A stretch of DNA of 58,145 nucleotides, taken from positions 1 through 58,145 of the forward strand of contig NZ_JOAG01000056.1 in the NCBI RefSeq assembly GCF_000725485.1, in the 5' to 3' direction. The position numbers and the translations under genes were made by a program. Within the stretch, counting starts at the first letter, position 1, and each line of letters starts with the position of its first letter. The notes beneath the pieces are model-generated. The model made no database searches. It was not told the origin of the DNA and saw only the letters and a program-made list of their open reading frames with translations. The DNA comes from Nonomuraea candida. GTDB taxonomy: Bacteria > Actinomycetota > Actinomycetes > Streptosporangiales > Streptosporangiaceae. Positions 47,453 to 55,493 of this stretch are shown here, piece after piece.

Positions 47453-48067
47453 ATGCGTCTGTATCGGCCGGCCGCGCTGGCGGGATTCGCCTGCGCGGCG
47501 CTGCTCGTGATCAACGCCGCCCGCCGGGGCGGCTTACTGCCGGAGACGGCTCTCACGCACGCCATCGCGCCGTTCGGGGCGCTGACGGGGCTGCTCGCGC
47601 TCACCGGCCTCTACCTGCTCATCCGCGGCACGGCGGGCACCCTCGGCCTGGTCGGCTTCCTGCTGAACGCGGCGGGGCTGGCCGGGGCGTTCGCGGTCGA
47701 GTACACCCTGCACTTCGTCTTCCCCTACCTCGGGGGCGACACCGTCGGCGGGCTGCTGGCCGGGGGCACCGGGCGGGCGTTCCTGGTCACGTCGGTCGTG
47801 CTGCTGGCAGGGGTGCTGACGTTCGGCACGGCGGCGGCGCGCGCCGGCGCGCTGCCCGTGCCGGGCGTGCTCCTGTACGCGGCCGGCATGATCCCCGGGT
47901 CGCTGCGGAACCTGGTCCCGCTGCCGGTCTACCTGGCGGGGCTCGTCGTCGCGGCGGCGGGGGTCGCCTGGATGTCCACCCGCCTCTGGAACGCCGCCGA
48001 GACCCCGGCCCCTGCCGGCGCCGGCGGTGTCGTACGGCGCCGGAGCGCGCCCGCTGACCAGCGCTGA
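47453..48067 (+). CDS. Six-helix membrane protein of unknown function
   Basis: A 204-residue integral membrane protein with about six hydrophobic segments (A-L-A-G-F-A-C-A-A-L-L-V-I, G-L-L-A-L-T-G-L-Y-L-L-I, G-L-V-G-F-L-L-N-A-A-G-L-A-G and others). AAGGGA lies 11 bp before the ATG, and TTGACG at 47405-47410 could be its -35. It resembles DUF4386-like small membrane proteins in layout but no family could be assigned. Confidence 0.72.
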   Translation: MRLYRPAALAGFACAALLVINAARRGGLLPETALTHAIAPFGALTGLLALTGLYLLIRGTAGTLGLVGFLLNAAGLAGAFAVEYTLHFVFPYLGGDTVGGLLAGGTGRAFLVTSVVLLAGVLTFGTAAARAGALPVPGVLLYAAGMIPGSLRNLVPLPVYLAGLVVAAAGVAWMSTRLWNAAETPAPAGAGGVVRRRSAPADQR

Positions 48068-48205
48068 CAGCCGTCCGGGCCGGGCGGGTGCGTTCACCGA
48101 GACTTCCGTTCTCGGTACACCGGTCTCGTAATTCCCGTTCACCGCGGCTCGCTTGCCTGAGGGGGCAGTCATTTTGCGAGGTTTCTCCAGAAAGGTCGTG
48201 CCCCC

Positions 48206-49138
48206 ATGCCCCCGCGTCTCCGCGTCTTCCGTGGTGCTCGCGCAGCCGGAGCCGTGGCCCTGGCCGCCGTGTCCGCCCTGGTCCTGACCGCCTGTTCCGG
48301 CGGCGCCGCCGCCTCCGGCGGCGGCGCGGACGACGTCATCCGGTTCGCCACCCTGCCGCTGACCGACGACCCGAGTGCGGCCACCACCCCTGTCGAGGGC
48401 ATCGCCCGTCTCCTGGAACAGCGGACGGGCATGAAGGTGGAGATCACGGACGTGCCCGACTACACCGCGGTCATCGAATCGGTGCGCAACGGGCACACCG
48501 ACATCGGCATCATGAGCGGCTTCCCCTCGGCCCTGGCGGTGAACACGGGCGAGGTGGACGCGCTGGTGGCCTGGCCCGGCCCCAAGGACGAGCCGGTCTC
48601 CATGTGCTTCACGCTCAAGGACAGCCCGATCAAGAGCCTGAAGGACATCAAGCCGGAGACGGTCGTCGCGTTCGCCGACCCGGCGTCGTCGTCCGGCTAC
48701 TTCATGCCGACCCACCTGCTGCACCAGGCCGGGCTGGAGCCGAAGAAGGGCTACCGGCCGATGTTCTCCGGCAGCCACGAGATGAGCTACGTGGCGATCG
48801 AGAAGGGGCAGGTGGACGTCGCCTGCACCTCGACATCGATGCCGGGGACGAAGATGTTCCCGTTCAAGGAGGGCGAGTACCAGGTCCTCGGCGAGTCGGC
48901 GTCGATGCCCGTCGCCCTGTCGGTGCTCGGCAACCAGTCGATGGCCGCGAAGAAGCGGGCGGCGCTGCTCAAGGCGATCCCGCAGGTGTTCACCCCGGCC
49001 AACGCCAAGGAGCTGGGGCCGTACGCGCAGGCGTTCCCCGTGGGCGTGGAGCCGATCATCGAGCCGAAGAAGGACGTCTTCCAGCCGTTCGTCGACATCG
49101 CCGCCGTGGCCGACGTCGACATCTCGGACCTGAAGTGA
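48206..49138 (+). CDS. phnD: Phosphonate/phosphate-ester ABC transporter substrate-binding lipoprotein
   Basis: A 310-residue lipoprotein: signal peptide with lipobox L-V-L-T-A-Cys30, then a type II periplasmic binding fold of the PhnD group (I-R-F-A-T-L-P-L-T-D-D-P, G-H-T-D-I-G-I-M-S-G-F-P, F-A-D-P-A-S-S-S-G-Y-F-M-P). The S-S-S-G-Y loop is the usual phosphonate-binding element. First gene of a five-gene operon with ATPase, permease, phosphatase-like enzyme and TetR. It binds a phosphonate, phosphite or similar oxyanion outside the membrane; the exact ligand is unknown. Confidence 0.92.
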   Translation: MPPRLRVFRGARAAGAVALAAVSALVLTACSGGAAASGGGADDVIRFATLPLTDDPSAATTPVEGIARLLEQRTGMKVEITDVPDYTAVIESVRNGHTDIGIMSGFPSALAVNTGEVDALVAWPGPKDEPVSMCFTLKDSPIKSLKDIKPETVVAFADPASSSGYFMPTHLLHQAGLEPKKGYRPMFSGSHEMSYVAIEKGQVDVACTSTSMPGTKMFPFKEGEYQVLGESASMPVALSVLGNQSMAAKKRAALLKAIPQVFTPANAKELGPYAQAFPVGVEPIIEPKKDVFQPFVDIAAVADVDISDLK

Positions 49139-49143
49139 GCGCG

Positions 49144-49956
49144 ATGACGACGGACGCCGCGCCGCTTCCGGCTCCCGCCGTCCCCGCCGGGGCCCGCCCG
49201 CCGCTGGTCACCGTACGGGACCTGAAGGTCGCCTACGACGGCGGTCCCCTGGTCCTGGACGGCGTGCACCTGGACCTGCACCCCGGCGAGACCGTGGCGC
49301 TGCTGGGCTCCTCCGGGTCCGGCAAGTCCACGCTCATGAGGACCCTGACGGGGTTCGCGCCCGTCACCTCCGGATCGGTGCGCGTCGCCGGGCACGACGT
49401 GCCCGGTCTGGGGCGCGCCGGGCTGAGACGCCTGCGCGCGGACGTGGGGCAGGTGTTCCAGCAGTTCAACCTCGTGGGCCGCCTCTCCGTGCTGACCAAC
49501 GTCCTGACGGGCGCGCTGCACGAGGCCGGGCCGGTCAACCTGGCCGGCGGGTTCTCCGCCGCGCACCGCCGCCGGGCGATGGAGCTGCTGGACCGGGTCG
49601 GCATCGCGCACAAGGCCAAGGAGCAGGCCCGTTCCCTGAGCGGCGGGCAGCAGCAGCGGGTGGCCATCGCCCGGGCCCTCATGCAGGGCCCGAAGGTGAT
49701 CCTGGCCGACGAGCCCGTCGCCTCGCTCGACCCGAAGCTGTCGCACACGGTGCTGGACCTGCTGCGCGGCATCGCCCGCGAGGACGGCATCCCCGTCCTG
49801 GTCAGCCTGCACGTGCTGCCCCTGGCGCTGCGGCACTCCGACCGCGTGGTCGGCCTGCGGCACGGCGAGGTGCTGGTGTCCGCGCCGACCGCGCGGTTGT
49901 CGGCCGAGCAGCTCGCCCCGCTGTACGACCACGACGACGAGGAGGGCGAGGACTGA
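49144..49956 (+). CDS. phnC: Phosphonate-type ABC transporter ATP-binding protein
   Basis: A 270-residue ATPase: Walker A G-S-S-G-S-G-K61-S-T, Q-loop V-F-Q-Q-F-N-L-V, signature L-S-G-G-Q-Q-Q-R, Walker B V-I-L-A-D-E-P and the switch His in V-S-L-H-V-L. The V-G-R-L-S-V-L-T-N-V-L-T-G segment is typical of PhnC. It starts 5 bp after phnD and its stop overlaps phnE (TGATG). Confidence 0.94.
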   Translation: MTTDAAPLPAPAVPAGARPPLVTVRDLKVAYDGGPLVLDGVHLDLHPGETVALLGSSGSGKSTLMRTLTGFAPVTSGSVRVAGHDVPGLGRAGLRRLRADVGQVFQQFNLVGRLSVLTNVLTGALHEAGPVNLAGGFSAAHRRRAMELLDRVGIAHKAKEQARSLSGGQQQRVAIARALMQGPKVILADEPVASLDPKLSHTVLDLLRGIAREDGIPVLVSLHVLPLALRHSDRVVGLRHGEVLVSAPTARLSAEQLAPLYDHDDEEGED

Positions 49957-50846
49957 TGGCGATCCAGAGCCCGCAGGCCCCGCAGACCCCGGATGCCTTG
50001 AAGGCCGGGAAGGTCCCGGCCGGGGCTCGTGACCGGGCGCGCAAGCCCGTCCTCGACCCTCGCGAGCGCGCCCGCCTCGAACAGGCGTTCCGGGTGCCGC
50101 GGGCGCGCACCGCGGCCGGCGCGCTGCTGGCCGTCGTCCTCGTCGCCTGGTCGATGGCGGGCGCGGAGTTCAACTTCGTCAAGCTGGGCGAGGGCGCCGC
50201 CAACATGGGCGAGTTCCTCGCGCGCCTGTTCCCGCCCACCTGGGAGAAGCTGCCGACCATCCTGGAGCTGCTGGTCGAGACGTTGCAGATGGCGATCGTC
50301 GGCACGGTCCTGGGCGCCCTGCTGTCCCTGGTGTGCGCGTTCGGCGCGGCCTCCAACATCGCGCCGCGCTGGCTCTACTATCCGGCGCGCTGGATCATGA
50401 ACGTCATCCGTTCCCTGCCCGACCTGGTGTTCGCCCTCATGTTCGTCTCCGCGGTGGGTCTGGGCCCGTTCGCCGGCATCCTGGCCATGACGGTCGGCGC
50501 GGTCGGCTCGATGGGCAAGATCTTCGCCGAGGCGATGGAGTCGGTGGACCGCGGGCCGGTCGTCGCGATGCAGGCCGTGGGCGCCTCCAAGCGCCAGGTC
50601 GTCCAGTACGGCGTGCTGCCGCAGGCCGCGCCGCTGCTGACCAGCTACACCCTGCTCATGTTCGAGTCGAACGTGCGCGGCGCCACCATCCTCGGCATGG
50701 TCGGCGCGGGCGGCATCGGCCTGGAGCTGACGACGGCCATGCGCATGTACGACTACGGGCATCTGAGCGCGATGGTCATCTGCATCGTCGTCCTGGTCAC
50801 GATCATCGACCAGGTCTCCGCGGTCGTCCGCCGCAAGATCTCCTGA
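49956..50846 (+). CDS. phnE: Phosphonate-type ABC transporter permease
   Basis: A 296-residue membrane protein with about six helices and the BPD-transporter coupling motif near the end (E-A-M-E-S-V-D-R-G-P-V-V-A-M-Q-A-V-G-A-S-K-R-Q-V). R-S-L-P-D-L-V-F-A-L-M-F-V and G-P-F-A-G-I-L-A-M are characteristic of PhnE. Its ATG overlaps the phnC stop by one base. Confidence 0.93.
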   Translation: MAIQSPQAPQTPDALKAGKVPAGARDRARKPVLDPRERARLEQAFRVPRARTAAGALLAVVLVAWSMAGAEFNFVKLGEGAANMGEFLARLFPPTWEKLPTILELLVETLQMAIVGTVLGALLSLVCAFGAASNIAPRWLYYPARWIMNVIRSLPDLVFALMFVSAVGLGPFAGILAMTVGAVGSMGKIFAEAMESVDRGPVVAMQAVGASKRQVVQYGVLPQAAPLLTSYTLLMFESNVRGATILGMVGAGGIGLELTTAMRMYDYGHLSAMVICIVVLVTIIDQVSAVVRRKIS

Positions 50847-50870
50847 CGGCTCACTCGAAAAGGAACCCCC

Positions 50871-51659
50871 ATGTCCACCCCCTCCTTCACCCTGTCCCCG
50901 CCGGCCAACCTGCGTGACCTCGGCGGCATCCCCGTCGCGGGCGGCGTCGTCCGTACCGGCCTGGTGCTGCGCTCCGACGACGTGTGCGTCGTGGACGAGG
51001 GCTCCGCCCGGGCGCTGGTCGAGGACGGGCTGCGCCTGGTCGTCGACCTGCGCTCCGCCGAGGAGCTGGCCCGCACCGGCCGCGGCCCCCTGCGGCACCA
51101 CGCCGGCGTGCGTCACCTGCACCTGCCGCTCATGGCGGAGATCACCGGCGGCACCTCCGCGCTCATGCGCAGCATGATCGACGCCGACGACCCGGTGGCC
51201 GAGTTCGGCCGCTGGTACGCGCGGGTGACCCGCTCCAGCGCCCGGCTGATCGTCGAGGGCCTGACGGCGATCGCCGGGACCGACGGCGCCGCCCTGTTCC
51301 ACTGCGCCGCGGGCAAGGACCGCACCGGCAAGTTCGCCGCCGCGCTGCTGGCCGTGCTGGGCGCCGGCGAGGACGCGATCGTCGCCGACTACGTGCGTAC
51401 CGGCGAGGTCCACGACGCCCTGATGGCCCGCCTGGCCGGCATCATGCAGCCCTTCCTCGGCGACCTGGAGGCGTACCGCGCCGCGATGCCGCCCGCGCTC
51501 AACGGCGCCGAGGCCGGGACGATGCGGACCATGCTCGCCGAGCTGGGCGGGACGGGCGGGCTGGCCGGGCTGCTGCGCGCGGCGGGGCTGACGCCGGAGA
51601 CGGAGGCCCGCCTGCGCGCCCGGCTGGTCGAGCCCGGCGGCCCGGCGGAGGCGGTGTGA
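50871..51659 (+). CDS. Tyrosine-phosphatase-like hydrolase (Y_phosphatase3 type) in the phn operon
   Basis: A 262-residue cytoplasmic protein with the cysteine phosphatase loop H-C145-A-A-G-K-D-R151-T-G and an upstream N-L-R-D-L-G-G-I and L-R-S-D-D motif, the pattern of the MptpB/lipid-phosphatase-like group. It begins 24 bp after phnE and shares the operon. The context suggests that it hydrolyses the imported compound, most simply a phosphate monoester such as an alcohol or inositol phosphate, rather than a protein. No C-P lyase or phosphonatase gene is in the window. Confidence 0.85.
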   Translation: MSTPSFTLSPPANLRDLGGIPVAGGVVRTGLVLRSDDVCVVDEGSARALVEDGLRLVVDLRSAEELARTGRGPLRHHAGVRHLHLPLMAEITGGTSALMRSMIDADDPVAEFGRWYARVTRSSARLIVEGLTAIAGTDGAALFHCAAGKDRTGKFAAALLAVLGAGEDAIVADYVRTGEVHDALMARLAGIMQPFLGDLEAYRAAMPPALNGAEAGTMRTMLAELGGTGGLAGLLRAAGLTPETEARLRARLVEPGGPAEAV

Positions 51660-52267
51660 GCAGGGCCGCGGCGGCCCGCCCGGCTCCGGCCGGGCGGCGG
51701 CCGGGGCGGCCCCGGCGCCCCGACATCGAGGAGCGCGTGCTCGCGGCGGTGCGGGAGCTGGTGGACGGCGGCGAGCCCGTCACCGTGAACGCCGTCGTGG
51801 CGCACTCCGGGGCCAGCCGCGCGGCCGTCTACCGCAGGTGGGAGTCGCTCACCCATCTGGTCGCCGCGGCCCTGGACCACGGCCGCGCCCCGGTCCCGAT
51901 CGACCCGGATCTCCCCACCCGCGAGGCCGTGCTGGGCGCCTACCTCGACGCGCTGCAGGCGCCCGACCGCCACCTGGAGGACCGGGTACGGCTGCGCCTG
52001 CGCCTCGGCCTGGCCGACCGCGCGCTGCAGCGCGTCATCTGGCGGTCGCACGTGGCCCGGCGCCGCGTGCCGCTGGCCGAGGCCCTGCGCCGTGGCATCG
52101 CCCGCGGCGAGGTGCGGCCGGACGTGGACGTCGAGGCCGCCATCGACACCATGAACGGCCTCTTCTACTACCAGATCGTGGTGCGCGGCGCCCCCTCCGA
52201 CGACCCCGGCACGCGGGTGCGGTGCGCGGCGGCCCTCGACCTGATCTGGCGCGGCATCGCGGCCTGA
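51656..52267 (+). CDS. TetR-family regulator of the phn-type operon
   Basis: A 203-residue regulator with R-R-P-G-R-P-R-R-P-D-I-E-E-R-V-L-A-A-V at the start and the recognition helix H-S-G-A-S-R-A-A-V-Y-R-R-W. Its GTG overlaps the phosphatase stop (GTGA), so it is made with the operon and probably controls it in response to the transported compound. The stop codon lies in the first unit of a 31-bp tandem repeat. Confidence 0.88.
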   Translation: MSRAAAARPAPAGRRPGRPRRPDIEERVLAAVRELVDGGEPVTVNAVVAHSGASRAAVYRRWESLTHLVAAALDHGRAPVPIDPDLPTREAVLGAYLDALQAPDRHLEDRVRLRLRLGLADRALQRVIWRSHVARRRVPLAEALRRGIARGEVRPDVDVEAAIDTMNGLFYYQIVVRGAPSDDPGTRVRCAAALDLIWRGIAA

Positions 52268-52355
52268 CCGCGTGATCCGGCGGGTCACCGCGTCCTGGCC
52301 GTCTGATCCGGCGGGTCGCCGCGTCCTGGCCGTCTGATCCGGCGGGGCATCGCGG
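52242..52355. repeat. 31-bp tandem repeat spanning the TetR stop codon
   Basis: Units at 52242-52272, 52273-52303 and 52304-52334, plus a partial one from 52335, all start TGATCYGGCG. The first is the coding end of the TetR gene with its stop (52265-52267). Confidence 0.9.
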
Positions 52356-52375
52356 CTTGACGTGGCGGAACGGTG

Positions 52376-52399
52376 GGGAACTGTCGCTACCAGGTTCCC
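52376..52399. promoter_or_regulatory. Inverted repeat upstream of the second TetR gene
   Basis: GGGAAC (52376-52381) and GTTCCC (52394-52399) are complementary with 12 bases between. The inner bases TG and CAG extend the match with one bulge. A TTATCAT -10-like element follows. It is a likely autoregulatory operator. Confidence 0.5.
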
Positions 52400-52413
52400 G
52401 TTATCATCGGTTC

Positions 52414-53115
52414 ATGAGTGATCGGGAAGAGGTCCGGCGGCGCATCATCGACGCCACGACCGAGCTGCTCCGGGACAAGGGCCGCGAAGGGGTGACGACG
52501 CGCACCGTCAGCGCCGCGGCCGGCGTGCAGGCCCCCACGCTCTACCGCCTGTTCACCGACATGAACGGGCTGCTCGAAGCGGTCGCGGCCGACGGGTTCG
52601 CGCGTTACCTCGCGCGGAAGCACGACCAGCCGCTCTCCGACGACCCGGTGGAGGACCTGCGCCGGGGCTGGGACGCCCACATCGGCTTCGGCCTGGAGAA
52701 CCCCGCCCACTACCTGCTCATGTACGGCCGGCCCACCCCCGGGTCCCGCAGCCGCGCCGCCGAGCCGGCGATGGCGCGGCTGCGCTTCCTGGTCGAGCGC
52801 ATCGCCGTCGCGGGCCGGCTCTCCGTCGGGGTCGAGTGCGCCGTCAGCATGGTGCACTCCGCGGGCGCCGGCCTCACGCTCCACCTCATCGGCACCCCGC
52901 CCGAGGAGCGCGACCCGGCCCTGCCCGGCCGTCTGCGCGAGGCCATGATCGCCTCGATCACCACGGCGGCCCCGGCGCCCGCCCCGGACCCGGCCCGGCG
53001 TGCGGTGGCGCTGAAGGCCGTGCTCGGCGAGGTGGCCGGCCTCTACAGCCCGGGAGAGCGGGCCCTGCTGGAGGAGCTGCTCGACCGCGCCGCGAACCAC
53101 CCCCCGGCCCCCTGA
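52414..53115 (+). CDS. TetR-family transcriptional regulator
   Basis: A 233-residue protein with R-R-R-I-I-D-A-T-T-E-L-L-R-D-K-G and the recognition helix A-G-V-Q-A-P-T-L-Y-R-L-F-T-D-M, then a longer TetR ligand domain. The ATG at 52414 was preferred over 52357, which would include the operator-like repeat in the coding region. It converges with the PaoABC-type operon; its target is unclear. The 3' end is copied in a degenerate tandem repeat. Confidence 0.87.
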   Translation: MSDREEVRRRIIDATTELLRDKGREGVTTRTVSAAAGVQAPTLYRLFTDMNGLLEAVAADGFARYLARKHDQPLSDDPVEDLRRGWDAHIGFGLENPAHYLLMYGRPTPGSRSRAAEPAMARLRFLVERIAVAGRLSVGVECAVSMVHSAGAGLTLHLIGTPPEERDPALPGRLREAMIASITTAAPAPAPDPARRAVALKAVLGEVAGLYSPGERALLEELLDRAANHPPAP

Positions 53116-53231
53116 CCCGGACGCTGCCGCAGGCCGACCGCGAACCGCCCCCTGGCCGCTGACCCGGACGCTGCCTCGGACCGTGCCGCGAACCGCTCCC
53201 CCGCCCGCTGGCCCGGACGCTGCCGCGCACC
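53082..53231. repeat. ~50-bp degenerate tandem repeat at the TetR 3' end
   Basis: Three units share CGCGAACC and a later CCCGGACGCTGCC; the first includes the last nine codons and the stop (53113-53115). The array fills the gap to the convergent paoC-like gene. Confidence 0.7.
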
Positions 53232-53233
53232 GG

Positions 53234-55435
53234 TCAGAGCAGCTTGTCCTGGGTGAAGGGGACCTCCCGGAGGCGGCGGCCGGTGGCGTGGAAGATGGCG
53301 TTGCCGATGGCCGCGGGCACGCCGGTTCCCGGGGTCTCGCCGAAGCCGCGGGCGCCGAGTGCCTGACTGTCGGAGATCGGCCGGTCCACGAACAACGCCT
53401 CCACCGACGGCGTGTCGGCGCAGACCGGGACCAGATAGGTGGACAGGTTGGGGTTGACCACCCGCGCCGTGCCCGGGTCGACCATCGTGTGCTCCATCAG
53501 CGCGAAGCCGATGCCCCAGGTCACGCCGCCGATGACCTGCCCGCGCGCGGTGCGGCGGTTGAGCACCCGGCCCAGGTCGTGCGCGGTCACCACGCGGGTC
53601 ACGCGCAGCCTGCCCAGTCTCGGCTGGATCCGCACCTCCAGGAACACCGCGCCGAACGTGTGCCCGGCCGTGTTGGGCCTGCGCCCGGTGACCTCGACCG
53701 GGCTGCCGTGGCGGGCCACGACGTCGCGGTAGGTGTCGGTACGGTCGCGGTCGCCGCGGGCGAACAGGCGGCCGCCCTCGGCGACGACCTCCCCGGCGGG
53801 CACGCCGTGCAGCGGGGAGCGCGGGTCGGCGACGGCGAGCGCGATCACGGCGGCTCTCGCGTTCTTCGCCGCCTCGGACACCGGCCCCACCACGCTGGGC
53901 ACCGTGGACGATCCCGCCGAGATGGACGCGGCGGGATAGGCGGTGTCGCCGAGCAGCGTCGTGACGTGGCCGATCGGCAGGCCGAGCTCGTCGGCCGCGA
54001 CCTGGCCGAGCACGGTGTAGGTGCCGGTGCCGATCTCCTGGGTGGCGGTCCGCAGGGTCGCCCGCCCGTCGAGCCCGATCGTGAGGCGGGCCTCGGACGG
54101 GATGTGGCCGTAGGTGTGGGTCTCGGTGGCCATGCCCCAGCCGACGTACTCGTCGCCGTCCCTGGTCCTGCCCGGCCTGGGGTCGCGGCGGGCCCAGCCG
54201 AACGCCTCGGCCGCGGCCCGGTAGCACTCCAGCAGGTGCTTGCCGCCGTAGGGCCGCTCGGTCCGCCCGTTGGCCTCGGTCGCCTGGACGACCTCCGTGT
54301 GGTTGCGGATGCGCAGCTCCACCGGGTCGATGCCGAGCTCGTGGCTCAGCTCGTCCAGGGCGGTCTCGAGGCCGAAGTGCGAGGTCGTCTCGGGTGAGCG
54401 CATGTAGCTCGACGTCGGCAGGTCCAGCCGCACGCCGAGCTGCCGCACGTGGACGTTCGGGCAGGAGTACAGGTGCAGCGTGGAGTCGCTGCTGTTGTAG
54501 ATGCGGCCGTCCAGGCGGGTCACCTGCGCGGTGGAGGTGGCGTCGATGGCGGTCAGGCGGCCCTGGCGGGTGGCGCCGAGCCGGAGGTGGTGGCGGTACT
54601 CGGCGCGGTGGCCGTTGGAGGTGTACATCTGGGCGCGCGACAGCACCAGCTTCACCGGCCGGCCGGCCAGGCGCGCCGCCGCCGCGGTGAGCAGCGTGTG
54701 CGGATAGGTGGGGCCCTTGGCGCCGAAGCCGCCGCCCAGGTAGGGCGAGACGACTCTGACGTTCGCGGGAGGTCTGTCGGTGCCGGCGAACGCCTGTGTC
54801 ACCATGCCGCGGGTGAAGACCACGCCCTGGGCGCTCTCGTACAGGGTGAGTGTGCCGTCCTCCTCCCAGACGGCGGTGGTGGTGTGCGGCTCGATGGGGT
54901 TGTGGTGCTGCATCGGGCTGGCGTACGTCCGGTCGATGCGCACCTCGGCCTGCTCCAGCGCGGCGGCGGCGTCGCCGCGGCCGTCCTCGTTGTTCCTGTC
55001 GCGGAACTTCTCCGGCAGGAACGCCTGGTCGAGCACGTCGGCCATGCGCGCGACCGGGTCCTCCGCGCGGTAGCGCACCCGCACCAGGTTCGCGGCCTCC
55101 TGCGCCTGCTCCAGCGTCTGGGCCACCACATAGGCCACGGGCTGCCCGCTGTGGTGGACCCGCGCGTCCTGCATGGGGATGAACGGCCTGTTGTACGGAA
55201 AGTCCGGCACCCTCAGCCGCGGCATGTCCCGATGCGTGTAGACCGCGACCACGCCGGGATGCGCCAGCGCCGCCCTGGCATCGATCTCCAGGACCTCGCC
55301 GCGGGCGATCGTGCTCATCACCAGGAACCCGTGCAGCGCGCCGGGCACCTCCTGGTCGGCGGCGTAGCGGGCCGCGCCGGTGACCTTCGCCCGCCCGTCC
55401 ACCCGCGCCACGTCCTGCCCCACCAGCCCGCTCAT
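53234..55435 (-). CDS. paoC: Periplasmic aldehyde-type oxidoreductase, molybdopterin subunit (PaoC/YagR type)
   Basis: A 733-residue xanthine oxidase-family catalytic subunit binding molybdenum-pterin (usually the cytosine dinucleotide form). V-G-Q-D-V-A-R-V-D-G-R-A-K-V-T-G at the start, S-P-Y-L-G-G-G-F-G-A-K-G, T-Q-E-I-G-T-G and the catalytic glutamate in A-R-G-F-G-E-T-P-G-T-G near the end are all present. It has no export signal and would ride with PaoA. It probably oxidises aldehydes, passing electrons through FAD and Fe-S centres. It lies 58 bp after paoB. No XdhC/PaoD maturation gene is in the window. Confidence 0.92.
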   Translation of the reverse strand: MSGLVGQDVARVDGRAKVTGAARYAADQEVPGALHGFLVMSTIARGEVLEIDARAALAHPGVVAVYTHRDMPRLRVPDFPYNRPFIPMQDARVHHSGQPVAYVVAQTLEQAQEAANLVRVRYRAEDPVARMADVLDQAFLPEKFRDRNNEDGRGDAAAALEQAEVRIDRTYASPMQHHNPIEPHTTTAVWEEDGTLTLYESAQGVVFTRGMVTQAFAGTDRPPANVRVVSPYLGGGFGAKGPTYPHTLLTAAAARLAGRPVKLVLSRAQMYTSNGHRAEYRHHLRLGATRQGRLTAIDATSTAQVTRLDGRIYNSSDSTLHLYSCPNVHVRQLGVRLDLPTSSYMRSPETTSHFGLETALDELSHELGIDPVELRIRNHTEVVQATEANGRTERPYGGKHLLECYRAAAEAFGWARRDPRPGRTRDGDEYVGWGMATETHTYGHIPSEARLTIGLDGRATLRTATQEIGTGTYTVLGQVAADELGLPIGHVTTLLGDTAYPAASISAGSSTVPSVVGPVSEAAKNARAAVIALAVADPRSPLHGVPAGEVVAEGGRLFARGDRDRTDTYRDVVARHGSPVEVTGRRPNTAGHTFGAVFLEVRIQPRLGRLRVTRVVTAHDLGRVLNRRTARGQVIGGVTWGIGFALMEHTMVDPGTARVVNPNLSTYLVPVCADTPSVEALFVDRPISDSQALGARGFGETPGTGVPAAIGNAIFHATGRRLREVPFTQDKLL

Positions 55436-55493
55436 CGCCGCCCTCCCGGCCCGCTCGTCGAAATCCTGCGCTCACCGAATCCGTGCGGTCCGC

